Source: an uncultured Solobacterium sp.
GTDB lineage: Bacteria > Bacillota_I > Bacilli_A > Erysipelotrichales > Erysipelotrichaceae
DNA: 64,000 nucleotides
Assembly (NCBI GenBank): GCA_900543035.1
Contig: UQPV01000004.1
Span: 1-64,000 of the forward strand
Reading direction: 5' to 3'
Numbering within the stretch: position 1 is the first letter of the stretch; the number at the start of each line of letters is the position of its first letter. The notes beneath the pieces are model-generated. The model was not told the origin of the DNA. It saw only the letters and a list, made by a program, of their open reading frames with translations, and made no database searches. Positions 9,226 through 16,877 of the stretch are shown in pieces. Both the position numbers and the translations under genes were made by a program.

Positions 9226-10545
9226 ATGAACCGGCTGAGCATGAGCGAAGCGCCGGTTAGCCGGCTGTATCTGAGCTATCTGCTGCCGACAGTGATCGCC
9301 ATGGTATCCAATTCGCTGTACTGTCTGGCAGATGTCTATTTTATTTCTATCGGGTCGGGCACGCTTGGTCTGGCCGCGGTGAATATCGTGATGCCGATGT
9401 ACACGCTGTATTCGTGCATCGGCTTGTTGTTCGGGGTCGGGGCGTCGACGATCATCGCGATCGAGCGCGGCGCAGGACATGAACAGCGCGCCGATCAGGC
9501 GTTTTCGATGAGCGTGGCGGCCGTGGTGATCAGCGGATCGCTGCTGATGGTGCTTTCGCTGCTCTTCATCGAGCCGCTGGCGCGTCTGCTGGGCTCCTCT
9601 GAACAGCTGCTGCCGTATGTCATCGAATACCTGCGGCCGGTGGCCGTCTTCACGCCGGCCTTCATCGCCATGTACGCTGCCGGCATCCTGATCCGCTGCG
9701 ATCATGCGCCGCGGCTGGTGATGGGGGCCATGCTGACCGGCAATCTGTCGAACATCGTGCTTGACTATGTGTTCGTCATCGTGTTTGGCTGGGGGCTCAC
9801 CGGCGCGGCAGCCGCCACAGCGCTGTCGCCGATGATCACACTGATCATCACGGCCTTTCATTTCATCCTGAAGCGCAACCAGCTGCATTTCTGCCGCTTT
9901 GCGATGGACGGCGCGCTGTTTCGGCGCATGCTGAGCAATGGCGCGGGCAGCGGCGTGCTGGAGCTGAGCGCCGGCGTGATCATCTTCGTGTTCAACGCCG
10001 TGATCCTGGCCGTCAGCGATGAGGTGTTCCTGGCGGCATATGCCATCGTCGCCAACATCGCTTATGTGCTCAAAGGGCTGTTCGGGGCCTTTGGCCAGGC
10101 GGCCCAGCCCATCATCTCGCATAATTACGGGGCCGGCGACATGCGCCGGGTGAAGCAGACGCTGCGCATCGCGCTGATCTCTTCGCTGCTCTTTGCGCTC
10201 GCGCTCTATGCCCTCTGTCTGTTCTTTCCGACACAGCTGGCGGCCTTCTTCGCCAATCATGACCGTGCCGTGATCGCGTTAGGCGCAGCCGGCATCGTGC
10301 TGTATTTCTCCTCACTGCCGTTCTCTGCGCTGAATACGGTCATCATGTATTATTTCCAGTCGATCGAGCAGGGACGATGCGCCACTTTGCTCGCCTTGCT
10401 CAAAGGCACGCTGTTCGCCTTCATCGGCATGGCGCTGCTCTATGCGCTGTTTCAGGAAAACGGCATCTGGCTGACGATCACCTTTGCGGAAGGGTGCGCG
10501 CTGATCCTGGCATGGATCATGCAGCGCAGGATAGACAGAAGCTGA
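9226..10545 (+). CDS. MATE-family efflux transporter
   Basis: 439 residues with about twelve membrane helices. Typical MATE N-terminal pattern (LYLSYLLPTVIAMVSNSLY, then ADVYFISIGSGTLGLAAVNI) and the repeat-start FGQAAQPIISHNYGAG in the second half. Such proteins export drugs or metabolites by H+ or Na+ antiport. Start ATG 9226 is preceded by AAGGGGGAAAAAGA. Substrate unknown. Ends at a strong terminator. Confidence 0.9.
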   Translation: MNRLSMSEAPVSRLYLSYLLPTVIAMVSNSLYCLADVYFISIGSGTLGLAAVNIVMPMYTLYSCIGLLFGVGASTIIAIERGAGHEQRADQAFSMSVAAVVISGSLLMVLSLLFIEPLARLLGSSEQLLPYVIEYLRPVAVFTPAFIAMYAAGILIRCDHAPRLVMGAMLTGNLSNIVLDYVFVIVFGWGLTGAAAATALSPMITLIITAFHFILKRNQLHFCRFAMDGALFRRMLSNGAGSGVLELSAGVIIFVFNAVILAVSDEVFLAAYAIVANIAYVLKGLFGAFGQAAQPIISHNYGAGDMRRVKQTLRIALISSLLFALALYALCLFFPTQLAAFFANHDRAVIALGAAGIVLYFSSLPFSALNTVIMYYFQSIEQGRCATLLALLKGTLFAFIGMALLYALFQENGIWLTITFAEGCALILAWIMQRRIDRS

Positions 10546-10550
10546 AGCAT

Positions 10551-10573
10551 GCCGCGCTTGCCGCGGCTTTTTT
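10551..10573 (+). terminator. intrinsic terminator
   Basis: Stem GCCGCG/CGCGGC with a 5-base loop and a run of six T, 5 bases after the MATE stop codon. Confidence 0.9.
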
Positions 10574-10667
10574 ACTGCCCGTGTGAGGAACATGCAGATT
10601 ATATGGTGAAGGTATAGTGATTTTTGTCGAATTGTGCTATATTTATTTACAAAAGGGAGGGCTTTCA

Positions 10668-11174
10668 ATGAATGCAAAGGAAGCGATCATCACTGCGCTG
10701 AAAGAATACCGCGCCATTACCGGGCTGCGCAGCTATCTGATCGAAGATGAAGACGACATCAACAGCGCTGCCGAAAAGAATTATTTCTGCAAGTGCCTGA
10801 AGACGAGCGCGGCCGCGCTGCGCCACTGTGAGGAGTGCACGAGCGAAAACTACCGCAATGCGCTGCAGTCAGACAAGGTGTGCATGTATTCGTGCCATGC
10901 CGGCCTGGTCAAATGGTCCATGCCGATCCGCTGCAATGCGTTCAGCGGTGTGGTGATCAGCGAGGGCGTCATCACGAAGCAGCAGGTCAAGGACGCGGAG
11001 ACCTGGGTGCATTATTTGAGCGAGCATTATAATGTGCGCAAGGATGTGCTGCAGGACAATTATCAAGTGATCAAGGAGATGACCGAGGAGGAGGTCAACA
11101 TCTCCATCAAGCTGCTGAAGGATCTGATCGATTATCAGCTGGCGATGCTGGACGCACATCCGGTCCAGGGATAA
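10668..11174 (+). CDS. stand-alone PocR-type sensory domain protein
   Basis: 168 residues matching the PocR ligand-binding domain: Cys-rich FCKCLKTSAAALRHCEECT followed by CMYSCHAGLVKWSMPI. In other bacteria PocR sits on AraC regulators or histidine kinases that sense small hydrocarbon-derived ligands. Here no DNA-binding or kinase domain is attached; the C-terminus is a short helical segment (EMTEEEVNISIKLLKDLI). Start ATG 10668 is preceded by AAAAGGGAGGGC. Monocistronic, between two terminators. Role unknown; redox or metabolite sensing by partner contact is a guess. Confidence 0.7.
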   Translation: MNAKEAIITALKEYRAITGLRSYLIEDEDDINSAAEKNYFCKCLKTSAAALRHCEECTSENYRNALQSDKVCMYSCHAGLVKWSMPIRCNAFSGVVISEGVITKQQVKDAETWVHYLSEHYNVRKDVLQDNYQVIKEMTEEEVNISIKLLKDLIDYQLAMLDAHPVQG

Positions 11175-11183
11175 CGGAAACAG

Positions 11184-11218
11184 CCGGAGGGCCGATGATG
11201 ACGCCCTTCGGGTTTTTT
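11184..11218 (+). terminator. intrinsic terminator after PocR gene
   Basis: Stem CCGGAGGGC/GCCCTTCGG (one G-U pair), 10-base loop, then GTTTTTT. Confidence 0.85.
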
Positions 11219-11282
11219 ATGCATCCGGTTTTCGTTTCTGTCTCAAAGATGCTATACTCTTTGATGTAATGGGGTGTGGCAT

Positions 11283-11495
11283 GTGAAGAAGAAAGTGGAA
11301 AAATTCTGCCGGATCAATGATGAGAAGCTGGAGAAAGACATTCAGGAGCTGCAGTGCTATGTGAACCTTCTCGAGGAACGGCTCAGGCAGGTGGAGGATC
11401 CCAATCTCTATCGCAAGATGAAGAAGCTGGACCGCGACGCCCGCCTGATGATCCATGACCTGAAAAATATGAAGCTGCTCAACCGCGAAGAATAG
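11283..11495 (+). CDS. small coiled-coil-like protein (70 aa), function unknown
   Basis: Highly charged helical product (KVEKFCRINDEKLEKDIQEL, later LEERLRQVEDPNLYRKMKKL) with heptad-like spacing suggesting a short coiled coil. GTG 11283 is preferred over GTG 11274 because GGGGTG precedes it by six bases; both are in frame. A TATACT -10-like box lies at 11253. No family recognised. Followed by a weak terminator at 11494. Confidence 0.55.
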   Translation: MKKKVEKFCRINDEKLEKDIQELQCYVNLLEERLRQVEDPNLYRKMKKLDRDARLMIHDLKNMKLLNREE

Positions 11496-11519
11496 AGTCA
11501 CGAAAACCGTGCTCTTTTC
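11494..11519 (+). terminator. probable weak terminator
   Basis: AGAG-CACG/CGTG-CTCT stem with one bulged T, followed by TTTTCTTTT. Confidence 0.45.
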
Positions 11520-11617
11520 TTTTGCGCGCTCTTTTCATCAACACCAAGTTGTGCTATCATATTGAATATGAAAACGCTTTACTTTCATTGAATAAAAACA
11601 GAAGGAGGGTGAGAGAT

Positions 11618-13087
11618 TTGGAACGCTGTGCAGGAATCCTGGCCGCCGTATCATCGCTGCCGGGAAATCAGGGAATCGGCGATTTCGGACGGAAGACGAG
11701 AATGTTCATCGACATGATCGCCAGAGCGGGATTCACGATCTGGCAGCTGCTGCCGACGCAAGCGCTGGGCTATGGAAATTCCCCGTATCAGCCGTTTTCC
11801 TCGTTTGCGGGAGATCCGTTGTTCATCAACATCGATCGGCTGAGCGAGATCGGACTGTTAAAGCAGAGCAGCATCAGAAATCTGAACAAATTCAAGGAGA
11901 GCGTCAGCTATGACGAAGTGCGCGCTTTCAAGGAAACGTATTTCCGCAAGGCATTCTATGAATTCAAGAAGAACTTCGCTTCATTCCAGCAGGAGTATGA
12001 CTGCTTCTGCAGGGAATGTGAGTGGCTGGAGGATTATGCGGTATTCATCACGTTCAAGAAGCTGAACGGGATGAAGGCGTGGACGGAATGGCCTTTGGAG
12101 ATGCGGGAATGGCCGAAGCGCCGCAGCATCGATCTGGAGCCGTATGGGAACGATATCTTCTATGAGAAGTTCCTGCAGTACATGTTTTACACGCAGTGGG
12201 TGGAGATCCGCGACCATGCGCATGAGAAGGGGATCCGCATCATGGGCGATATCCCGTTCTATGTGGGGCTGGACAGCGTGGACGTCTGGGTGAACCGCGA
12301 CTGCTTCCTGCTGGAAGAAGATGGCACGCCCAGCTATGTCGCCGGCGTACCTCCGGATTATTTCTCTGAGAGCGGGCAGCGCTGGGGCAATCCGATCTAT
12401 GACTGGAAACAGATGGAAAAGGACAAGTATGAGTTCTGGGTGCGCCGTTTGGCGTGGCAGAACGAGTGCTATGATATCGTGCGGATCGACCATTTCCGAG
12501 CGTTTGACACATACTGGAAGATCCCTGCTTCCTGTGAGACCGCCATCGAGGGCGAATGGGTCGAAGGGCCGCAGCAGGCGTTCTTTGACCGCATCTATGC
12601 CTGTCTGCCGGATATCGAGCTGGTGGCGGAAGATCTCGGGGAGATCCGTCCGGAAGTGACGGAGCTGAAGGATGCCAACGGCCTGCCGGGCATGGATGTG
12701 CTGCTGTTTCGCATGGAGCCTAAGCTGCTCAAGAAGCCGGCCGCCAAAAACAGCATCGTCTATACCGGGACGCATGACAATGACACGGCGGAAGAGGCAT
12801 ATGGCAAATTTACGCACAACCGCCGCATCGCGCTGCGCCGGTTCTTCCATAACCGCGACTATCGCGAACGCAATTTCCACGATCTGCTCGTCCATTTCGC
12901 GCTGGATTGTGACGCGGACTGTGTCATCATTCCGGTGCAGGATATCCTGGGGCTGAAGGCAGAAGGGCATATGAACCGCCCGGGCACCCTGGGCTCTCCC
13001 AACTGGGAGTGGAAGCTGAAGGACTACAAGGTGCTCACCAAGGAGATGAGCAAGGTCAAGAAGTGGATCCGCAGTGCCAAACGATGA
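11618..13087 (+). CDS. malQ: 4-alpha-glucanotransferase
   Basis: 489 residues, GH77 family. Transfers alpha-1,4-glucan segments between maltooligosaccharides in the cytoplasm. N-terminal SSLPGNQGIGDFG and LPTQALGYGNSPYQPFSSFA are classical; catalytic positions are seen in DIVRIDHFRAFD (nucleophile Asp), LVAEDLGEI (acid/base Glu) and YTGTHDNDT (stabilising Asp). Start taken as TTG 11618 because AGAAGGAGGGTGA lies 7 bases upstream and no good ATG fits; length then equals the family norm. No glycogen phosphorylase or maltose transporter is nearby. Confidence 0.92.
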   Translation: MERCAGILAAVSSLPGNQGIGDFGRKTRMFIDMIARAGFTIWQLLPTQALGYGNSPYQPFSSFAGDPLFINIDRLSEIGLLKQSSIRNLNKFKESVSYDEVRAFKETYFRKAFYEFKKNFASFQQEYDCFCRECEWLEDYAVFITFKKLNGMKAWTEWPLEMREWPKRRSIDLEPYGNDIFYEKFLQYMFYTQWVEIRDHAHEKGIRIMGDIPFYVGLDSVDVWVNRDCFLLEEDGTPSYVAGVPPDYFSESGQRWGNPIYDWKQMEKDKYEFWVRRLAWQNECYDIVRIDHFRAFDTYWKIPASCETAIEGEWVEGPQQAFFDRIYACLPDIELVAEDLGEIRPEVTELKDANGLPGMDVLLFRMEPKLLKKPAAKNSIVYTGTHDNDTAEEAYGKFTHNRRIALRRFFHNRDYRERNFHDLLVHFALDCDADCVIIPVQDILGLKAEGHMNRPGTLGSPNWEWKLKDYKVLTKEMSKVKKWIRSAKR

Positions 13088-13095
13088 ATCAAACG

Positions 13096-13126
13096 GAACT
13101 GAACATGGCGTTCGGTTCTTTTTTTC
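13096..13126 (+). terminator. intrinsic terminator of malQ
   Basis: Stem GAACTGAAC/GTTCGGTTC (one G-U), 5-base loop, seven T. Confidence 0.85.
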
Positions 13127-13133
13127 GTACCAC

Positions 13134-13158
13134 GAAAAAAAGAAGGCCGAAGCCTTCC
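13134..13158 (-). terminator. intrinsic terminator of coaX (minus strand)
   Basis: On the minus strand GAAGGC-TTCG-GCCTTC followed by TTTTTTT, directly after the coaX stop at 13161; convergent with the malQ terminator. Confidence 0.88.
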
Positions 13159-13160
13159 GT

Positions 13161-13940
13161 TCATCGCTTTGTCTCTTTGCAGCGCTCGTAGATGATCTTG
13201 AGTCCCTTGAAGGTCAGATTGCGGTCATAGACGTCGATCAGATCGGTATGCCGATAGATGATCTTGCCTAAGCCACCGGTCGCGATGACCTTGATGTCCT
13301 CGCGGCCCAGCTCTTTCTTGAACTGGCGGATGATGTATTCGGTCTGGCCGAGAAAGCCGTAGAACAGACCGGCCTGCATGTTGCTGGAGGTGTTCTTGGT
13401 CAGGATCGTCCCTGGCGATTTGATCTCGACCTCCGGCAGCTGTGCCGTCTGCGACCACAGCGCGTTGGCGCCGGACTCTACGCCCAGGGCGATGACGCCG
13501 TAGCTGAACACGCCGTTTTCATCTACATAATCAAAGGTGGTCGCCGTGCCGAAATCCACGATCAGCGCCGGTCCGCCATAGACATAGTAGGCGCCGGCAC
13601 AGTCGACGATGCGGTCTGCGCCGACGGCCTTGGGGTTCTCCATCTGCACGGAGATGCCGGTGCGCACGCCGGGACCGATGATGATCGGTTCCTTGTGCAG
13701 ATATTTGCGGATGCAGTTGCGGAACGAATGCATGACCTTGGGCACGACGCTGGCGATGATCACATCTTCGACATCGCTGCTCACGACGCCCGCGTCATTC
13801 ATGAAGTTGGTCAGCATGAACCCGTACTCATCGCTCGTGCGCTTCATCTTCGTCGTCAGGCGGTATGTATGCTTCAGCCGGTCCCCTTCATAGAGACCGA
13901 TCGTGATGTTGGTGTTTCCGATATCGATGACAAACAGCAT
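13161..13940 (-). CDS. coaX: type III pantothenate kinase
   Basis: 259 residues. First step of CoA synthesis: phosphorylates pantothenate. The start MLFVIDIGNTNITIGLYEG carries the phosphate-binding DxGNT motif; PKAVGADRIVDCAGA and VDFGTATTFD are diagnostic for CoaX and absent from type I/II kinases. ATG 13940 gives an 8-base gap from GGGGGA; an upstream in-frame ATG (13946) overlaps the coaBC stop but is too close to that site. Operon partner coaBC lies just upstream. Confidence 0.93.
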   Translation of the reverse strand: MLFVIDIGNTNITIGLYEGDRLKHTYRLTTKMKRTSDEYGFMLTNFMNDAGVVSSDVEDVIIASVVPKVMHSFRNCIRKYLHKEPIIIGPGVRTGISVQMENPKAVGADRIVDCAGAYYVYGGPALIVDFGTATTFDYVDENGVFSYGVIALGVESGANALWSQTAQLPEVEIKSPGTILTKNTSSNMQAGLFYGFLGQTEYIIRQFKKELGREDIKVIATGGLGKIIYRHTDLIDVYDRNLTFKGLKIIYERCKETKR

Positions 13941-13942
13941 GT

Positions 13943-15136
13943 TCATTTCCCCCTGTTCAGCGTGAGCATGTGCTCGAGGATCTTGATGCCGAGCTCGTAT
14001 TTGCTCATCTTTGCGCACGGATGCGCGCCTTCCTGATCGAGAATGGTGGCGATGTTGGTGTCGCCCTGAAAGCCTGCGCCTTCTGTGTGCAGGTCATTGG
14101 CCACGATCATGTCGCAGTGTTTGGCGGCAAGCTTGCCCATGGCGTTTTCCAGCAGGTTCTGCGTCTCCATGGCAAAGCCGCACAGCACCTGATGAGGCTG
14201 CTTGTGCGTGCCCACATAAGCGAGGATATCCGGGTTCTTGACGAATTCCACCCGCAGGCTGTCGCCTTCCTTCTTGATCTTCTGCTCGCTGACGTGCAGC
14301 GGACGGTAATCGCCGACCGCTGCTGCCTTGATGATGAAGTCCGCCGTCTCATAGTGCGCGCGCACGGCTTCGAACATCTCCACTGCGGTGGTCACGCGGA
14401 TCACCTGCGCCTGTGCGGGCGGCTGCAGCTGCACCGGACCGCTGATGAGCGTGACCTCTGCCCCCAAGTCCAGCGCTGCCTGCGCGAGCGCATAGCCCAT
14501 CTTTCCGGATGAGTGGTTAGTGAGGTAACGCACCGGATCGAGCGCTTCCTGGGTCGGGCCGGCGGTGATGAGGACGCGGCGTCCCTTCAGCTGATCTCCG
14601 CGGTGGAAGAAGCGTTCCACATAATTCATGATGACGCTGAGATCGCACAGCTTGCCTTTGCCGCTGTCGCCGCAGGCCAGATGGCCGCTTGCCGGCTCCA
14701 GGATATCATAACCGTATTCCCGGCACAGCTGCAGGTTGCGCTGGGTGATCGGGTTTTCATACATCTGTGTGTTCATGGCCGGACAGATGACCTTCTGCCG
14801 GCTGCAGGCGAGAAAGGTCGTCGTGAGCATGTCATCCGCGATGCCGTGCGCCACCTTGGCGATCACGTTGGCACTGGCCGGAACCAGGATGAACAGGTCT
14901 GCCTTCTTGGCCAGGGAGATGTGATGGATGCTGCGGTTCTGGACCTTTTCGAATGTATCCACGACCACATTGTGGCTGATCAGGGCCTCAAAGGTCAGCG
15001 GAGCCACGAACTGTGTGGCATTCTCGGTCATGATGACCTCCACGTCATAGCCTGCTTTGATCAGGTCGCTCGTCAGCTGCGCCGCCTTGAACGCGGCGAT
15101 CCCTCCGCAGACACCCAAAACGATTGTCTTCTTCAT
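13943..15136 (-). CDS. coaBC: bifunctional phosphopantothenoylcysteine decarboxylase / phosphopantothenate-cysteine ligase
   Basis: 397 residues, FMN-dependent CoaC domain first (GVCGGIAAFKAAQL, catalytic-His region HHISLAKKADLF, PAMNTQMYENP, ASGHLACGDSGKG with the active Cys), then the CoaB ligase domain from GRRVLITAGPTQE. The two enzymes add Cys to 4'-phosphopantothenate and decarboxylate the product. Start ATG 15136 after GAAGGGAACGAG. Forms a two-gene CoA operon with coaX, whose start it overlaps or abuts. Confidence 0.94.
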   Translation of the reverse strand: MKKTIVLGVCGGIAAFKAAQLTSDLIKAGYDVEVIMTENATQFVAPLTFEALISHNVVVDTFEKVQNRSIHHISLAKKADLFILVPASANVIAKVAHGIADDMLTTTFLACSRQKVICPAMNTQMYENPITQRNLQLCREYGYDILEPASGHLACGDSGKGKLCDLSVIMNYVERFFHRGDQLKGRRVLITAGPTQEALDPVRYLTNHSSGKMGYALAQAALDLGAEVTLISGPVQLQPPAQAQVIRVTTAVEMFEAVRAHYETADFIIKAAAVGDYRPLHVSEQKIKKEGDSLRVEFVKNPDILAYVGTHKQPHQVLCGFAMETQNLLENAMGKLAAKHCDMIVANDLHTEGAGFQGDTNIATILDQEGAHPCAKMSKYELGIKILEHMLTLNRGK

Positions 15137-15166
15137 CTCGTTCCCTTCTTTCCGGACAATAGGTAT

Positions 15167-15175
15167 ATTATAGCA
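15167..15175 (-). promoter_or_regulatory. extended -10 promoter of coaBC-coaX
   Basis: On the minus strand TGC-TATAAT, 31 bases before the coaBC start. A perfect TGn extended -10; the -35 is poor. Confidence 0.6.
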
Positions 15176-15221
15176 CAGTTTCAAGAATTGTAACGGTTTG
15201 TTGAAAAAAAGAACAGGGCGC

Positions 15222-15250
15222 TTGGAAAACGCTGATGCGCTTTATATAAT
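15222..15250 (+). promoter_or_regulatory. promoter of the NAD(P)HX repair gene
   Basis: TTGGAA, 17-base spacer, TATAAT; divergent from the coaBC promoter and 21 bases before ATG 15271. Confidence 0.65.
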
Positions 15251-15270
15251 AAGGACAGGAGAGTGATCGG

Positions 15271-16791
15271 ATGAAGTGTGCAACAGCGGCGGAAATGCGG
15301 GCGATGGATCAGCGGGCGGTCCATGCGCACGGCATATCGGAGACGGAACTGATGCAGAGGGCAGCGCAGGCGATGCTGGATGCGCTGTGTGCGCATTATG
15401 GGCGCACATGCCGTTATGGCATCTTTTGCGGCTGCGGGAACAATGGCGGAGACGGCTATGCGCTGGGCGAGCTGATGGCGGATGCCGGCATGTCGCTGAC
15501 CATCTGTGCCCGTGATGGACAGCTTTCCCCTGGCGCGGCCGTTTACGCAGAGCGCGCGGCAGAGAAGGGCGTGCGCATCGCGAGGATGGATCAGGCGGAT
15601 GAGGTGATCGCGGACAGCGATGTGCTGGTGGATGCGCTGTTCGGCACCGGAATCAGCAGAGAGATGAACGGAGCGGACGCCGCGCTGGCCGATCGGTTAA
15701 TCGAGAGCGGGAAGCCTGTGGCCGCGGTCGATATCCCCAGCGGCATGCATGCGGACGGGGAATGGATGAGCGCCCATACGGTGAAGGCGGAGCTGACCGT
15801 CACCTTTGTCTGTCTGAAGGAGGCGATGCTGAGGCTTCCGCAGCGCGAATGGTGCGGAAAGATCGAAGTGCGCCCCATCGGCATGCCGCCGGCGGCGGTC
15901 CAGTGCGCGGATCCGGCGATCGTGCTGGATGATGAGCGCGTGCGGGCCATGCTTCCGCGGCGCATGCCTCATTCGCACAAGGGCACATATGGCAGGGTGC
16001 TGCTCATCGCCGGCAGCCTGAACATGAGCGGTGCGCCCCGGCTGTGCGCGCAGGCGATCCTGCGTGCCGGTGCCGGCCTGCTCACCTGCATGATCCCGGC
16101 GGGCATTCATGACATCGTCGCCTCTGCCATCCCTGAGGCGATGTATCGTCCGCTGGCGATGGATGAGAACGGGCAGATCGCCGTCAGCGCGCTTCCGCAG
16201 CCCGAGCAGCTGCGCGGGTTCGATCTCATCGTGATCGGCAACGGCATGGGACGGGGCAGCTCCACCCGGGCCGCCGTGCAGCTGGTGCTGGACAGCGGGG
16301 TGCCCTGCATCCTCGATGGCGATGCCCTGTATGAGGCGGGCATGCACGGGCTGCTCCCGACGCATCGCGACAGCGCGCTCATCGTGACGCCGCATCTGCG
16401 GGAGCTGGAATATCTCAGCGGCATCCCGCTTTCGCAGATCAGCCGCGATCCGCGTCAATGCGCGCTCACGCTGGCACAGCGCTATCCTTATCTGTGCGTC
16501 GCGGCCAAAGATGACTTCACCTGGATCGTGCAGGAATCGCGTCAGGCAGTGAACATCACCGGCAATGACGGCTTGGCGAAAGGCGGCAGCGGCGATGTGC
16601 TGTGCGGGATCATCGCCGGTCTGTACGCGCAGGGAAGACAGGCGTTTGAGAGCGCCTGCGCCGGCGTGTATCTGCATGCGGCGGCGGCCCGTCATCTGGC
16701 AGCGCATTGCGATACGATGAGCATCCTCCCGCATGAGCTGAGCGAATGTCTGGGCAGCGTATGCGCCTCGCTGCGGCGTCAGCGGCCATAA
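15271..16791 (+). CDS. nnrDE: bifunctional NAD(P)H-hydrate epimerase / ADP-dependent dehydratase
   Basis: 506 residues, same architecture as YjeF. The N-terminal NnrE domain (AAEMRAMDQRAV; GCGNNGGDGYALG; LVDALFGTGI) epimerises damaged NAD(P)HX; the C-terminal NnrD domain (RMPHSHKGTYGRVLLIAGS; GNDGLAKGGSGDVLCGIIAG) dehydrates it back to NAD(P)H using ADP. Start ATG 15271 follows GGACAGGAGAGTG. Single gene closed by a terminator. Confidence 0.92.
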   Translation: MKCATAAEMRAMDQRAVHAHGISETELMQRAAQAMLDALCAHYGRTCRYGIFCGCGNNGGDGYALGELMADAGMSLTICARDGQLSPGAAVYAERAAEKGVRIARMDQADEVIADSDVLVDALFGTGISREMNGADAALADRLIESGKPVAAVDIPSGMHADGEWMSAHTVKAELTVTFVCLKEAMLRLPQREWCGKIEVRPIGMPPAAVQCADPAIVLDDERVRAMLPRRMPHSHKGTYGRVLLIAGSLNMSGAPRLCAQAILRAGAGLLTCMIPAGIHDIVASAIPEAMYRPLAMDENGQIAVSALPQPEQLRGFDLIVIGNGMGRGSSTRAAVQLVLDSGVPCILDGDALYEAGMHGLLPTHRDSALIVTPHLRELEYLSGIPLSQISRDPRQCALTLAQRYPYLCVAAKDDFTWIVQESRQAVNITGNDGLAKGGSGDVLCGIIAGLYAQGRQAFESACAGVYLHAAAARHLAAHCDTMSILPHELSECLGSVCASLRRQRP

Positions 16792-16794
16792 GGG

Positions 16795-16829
16795 AAAACG
16801 GCAGGTTTATCCGCCGTTTTGCGTTTTTT
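16795..16829 (+). terminator. intrinsic terminator
   Basis: AAAACGGC/GCCGTTTT stem with 10-base loop, then GCGTTTTTT. Confidence 0.85.
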
Positions 16830-16851
16830 CATGACTTGCCGGCATCAGGGA

Positions 16852-16860
16852 TGATATACT
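16852..16860 (+). promoter_or_regulatory. extended -10 promoter of the DUF885 lipoprotein
   Basis: TGA-TATACT, with TGACTT 17 bases upstream as a weak -35. Confidence 0.55.
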
Positions 16861-16877
16861 GAATACTAAGGAGGATC

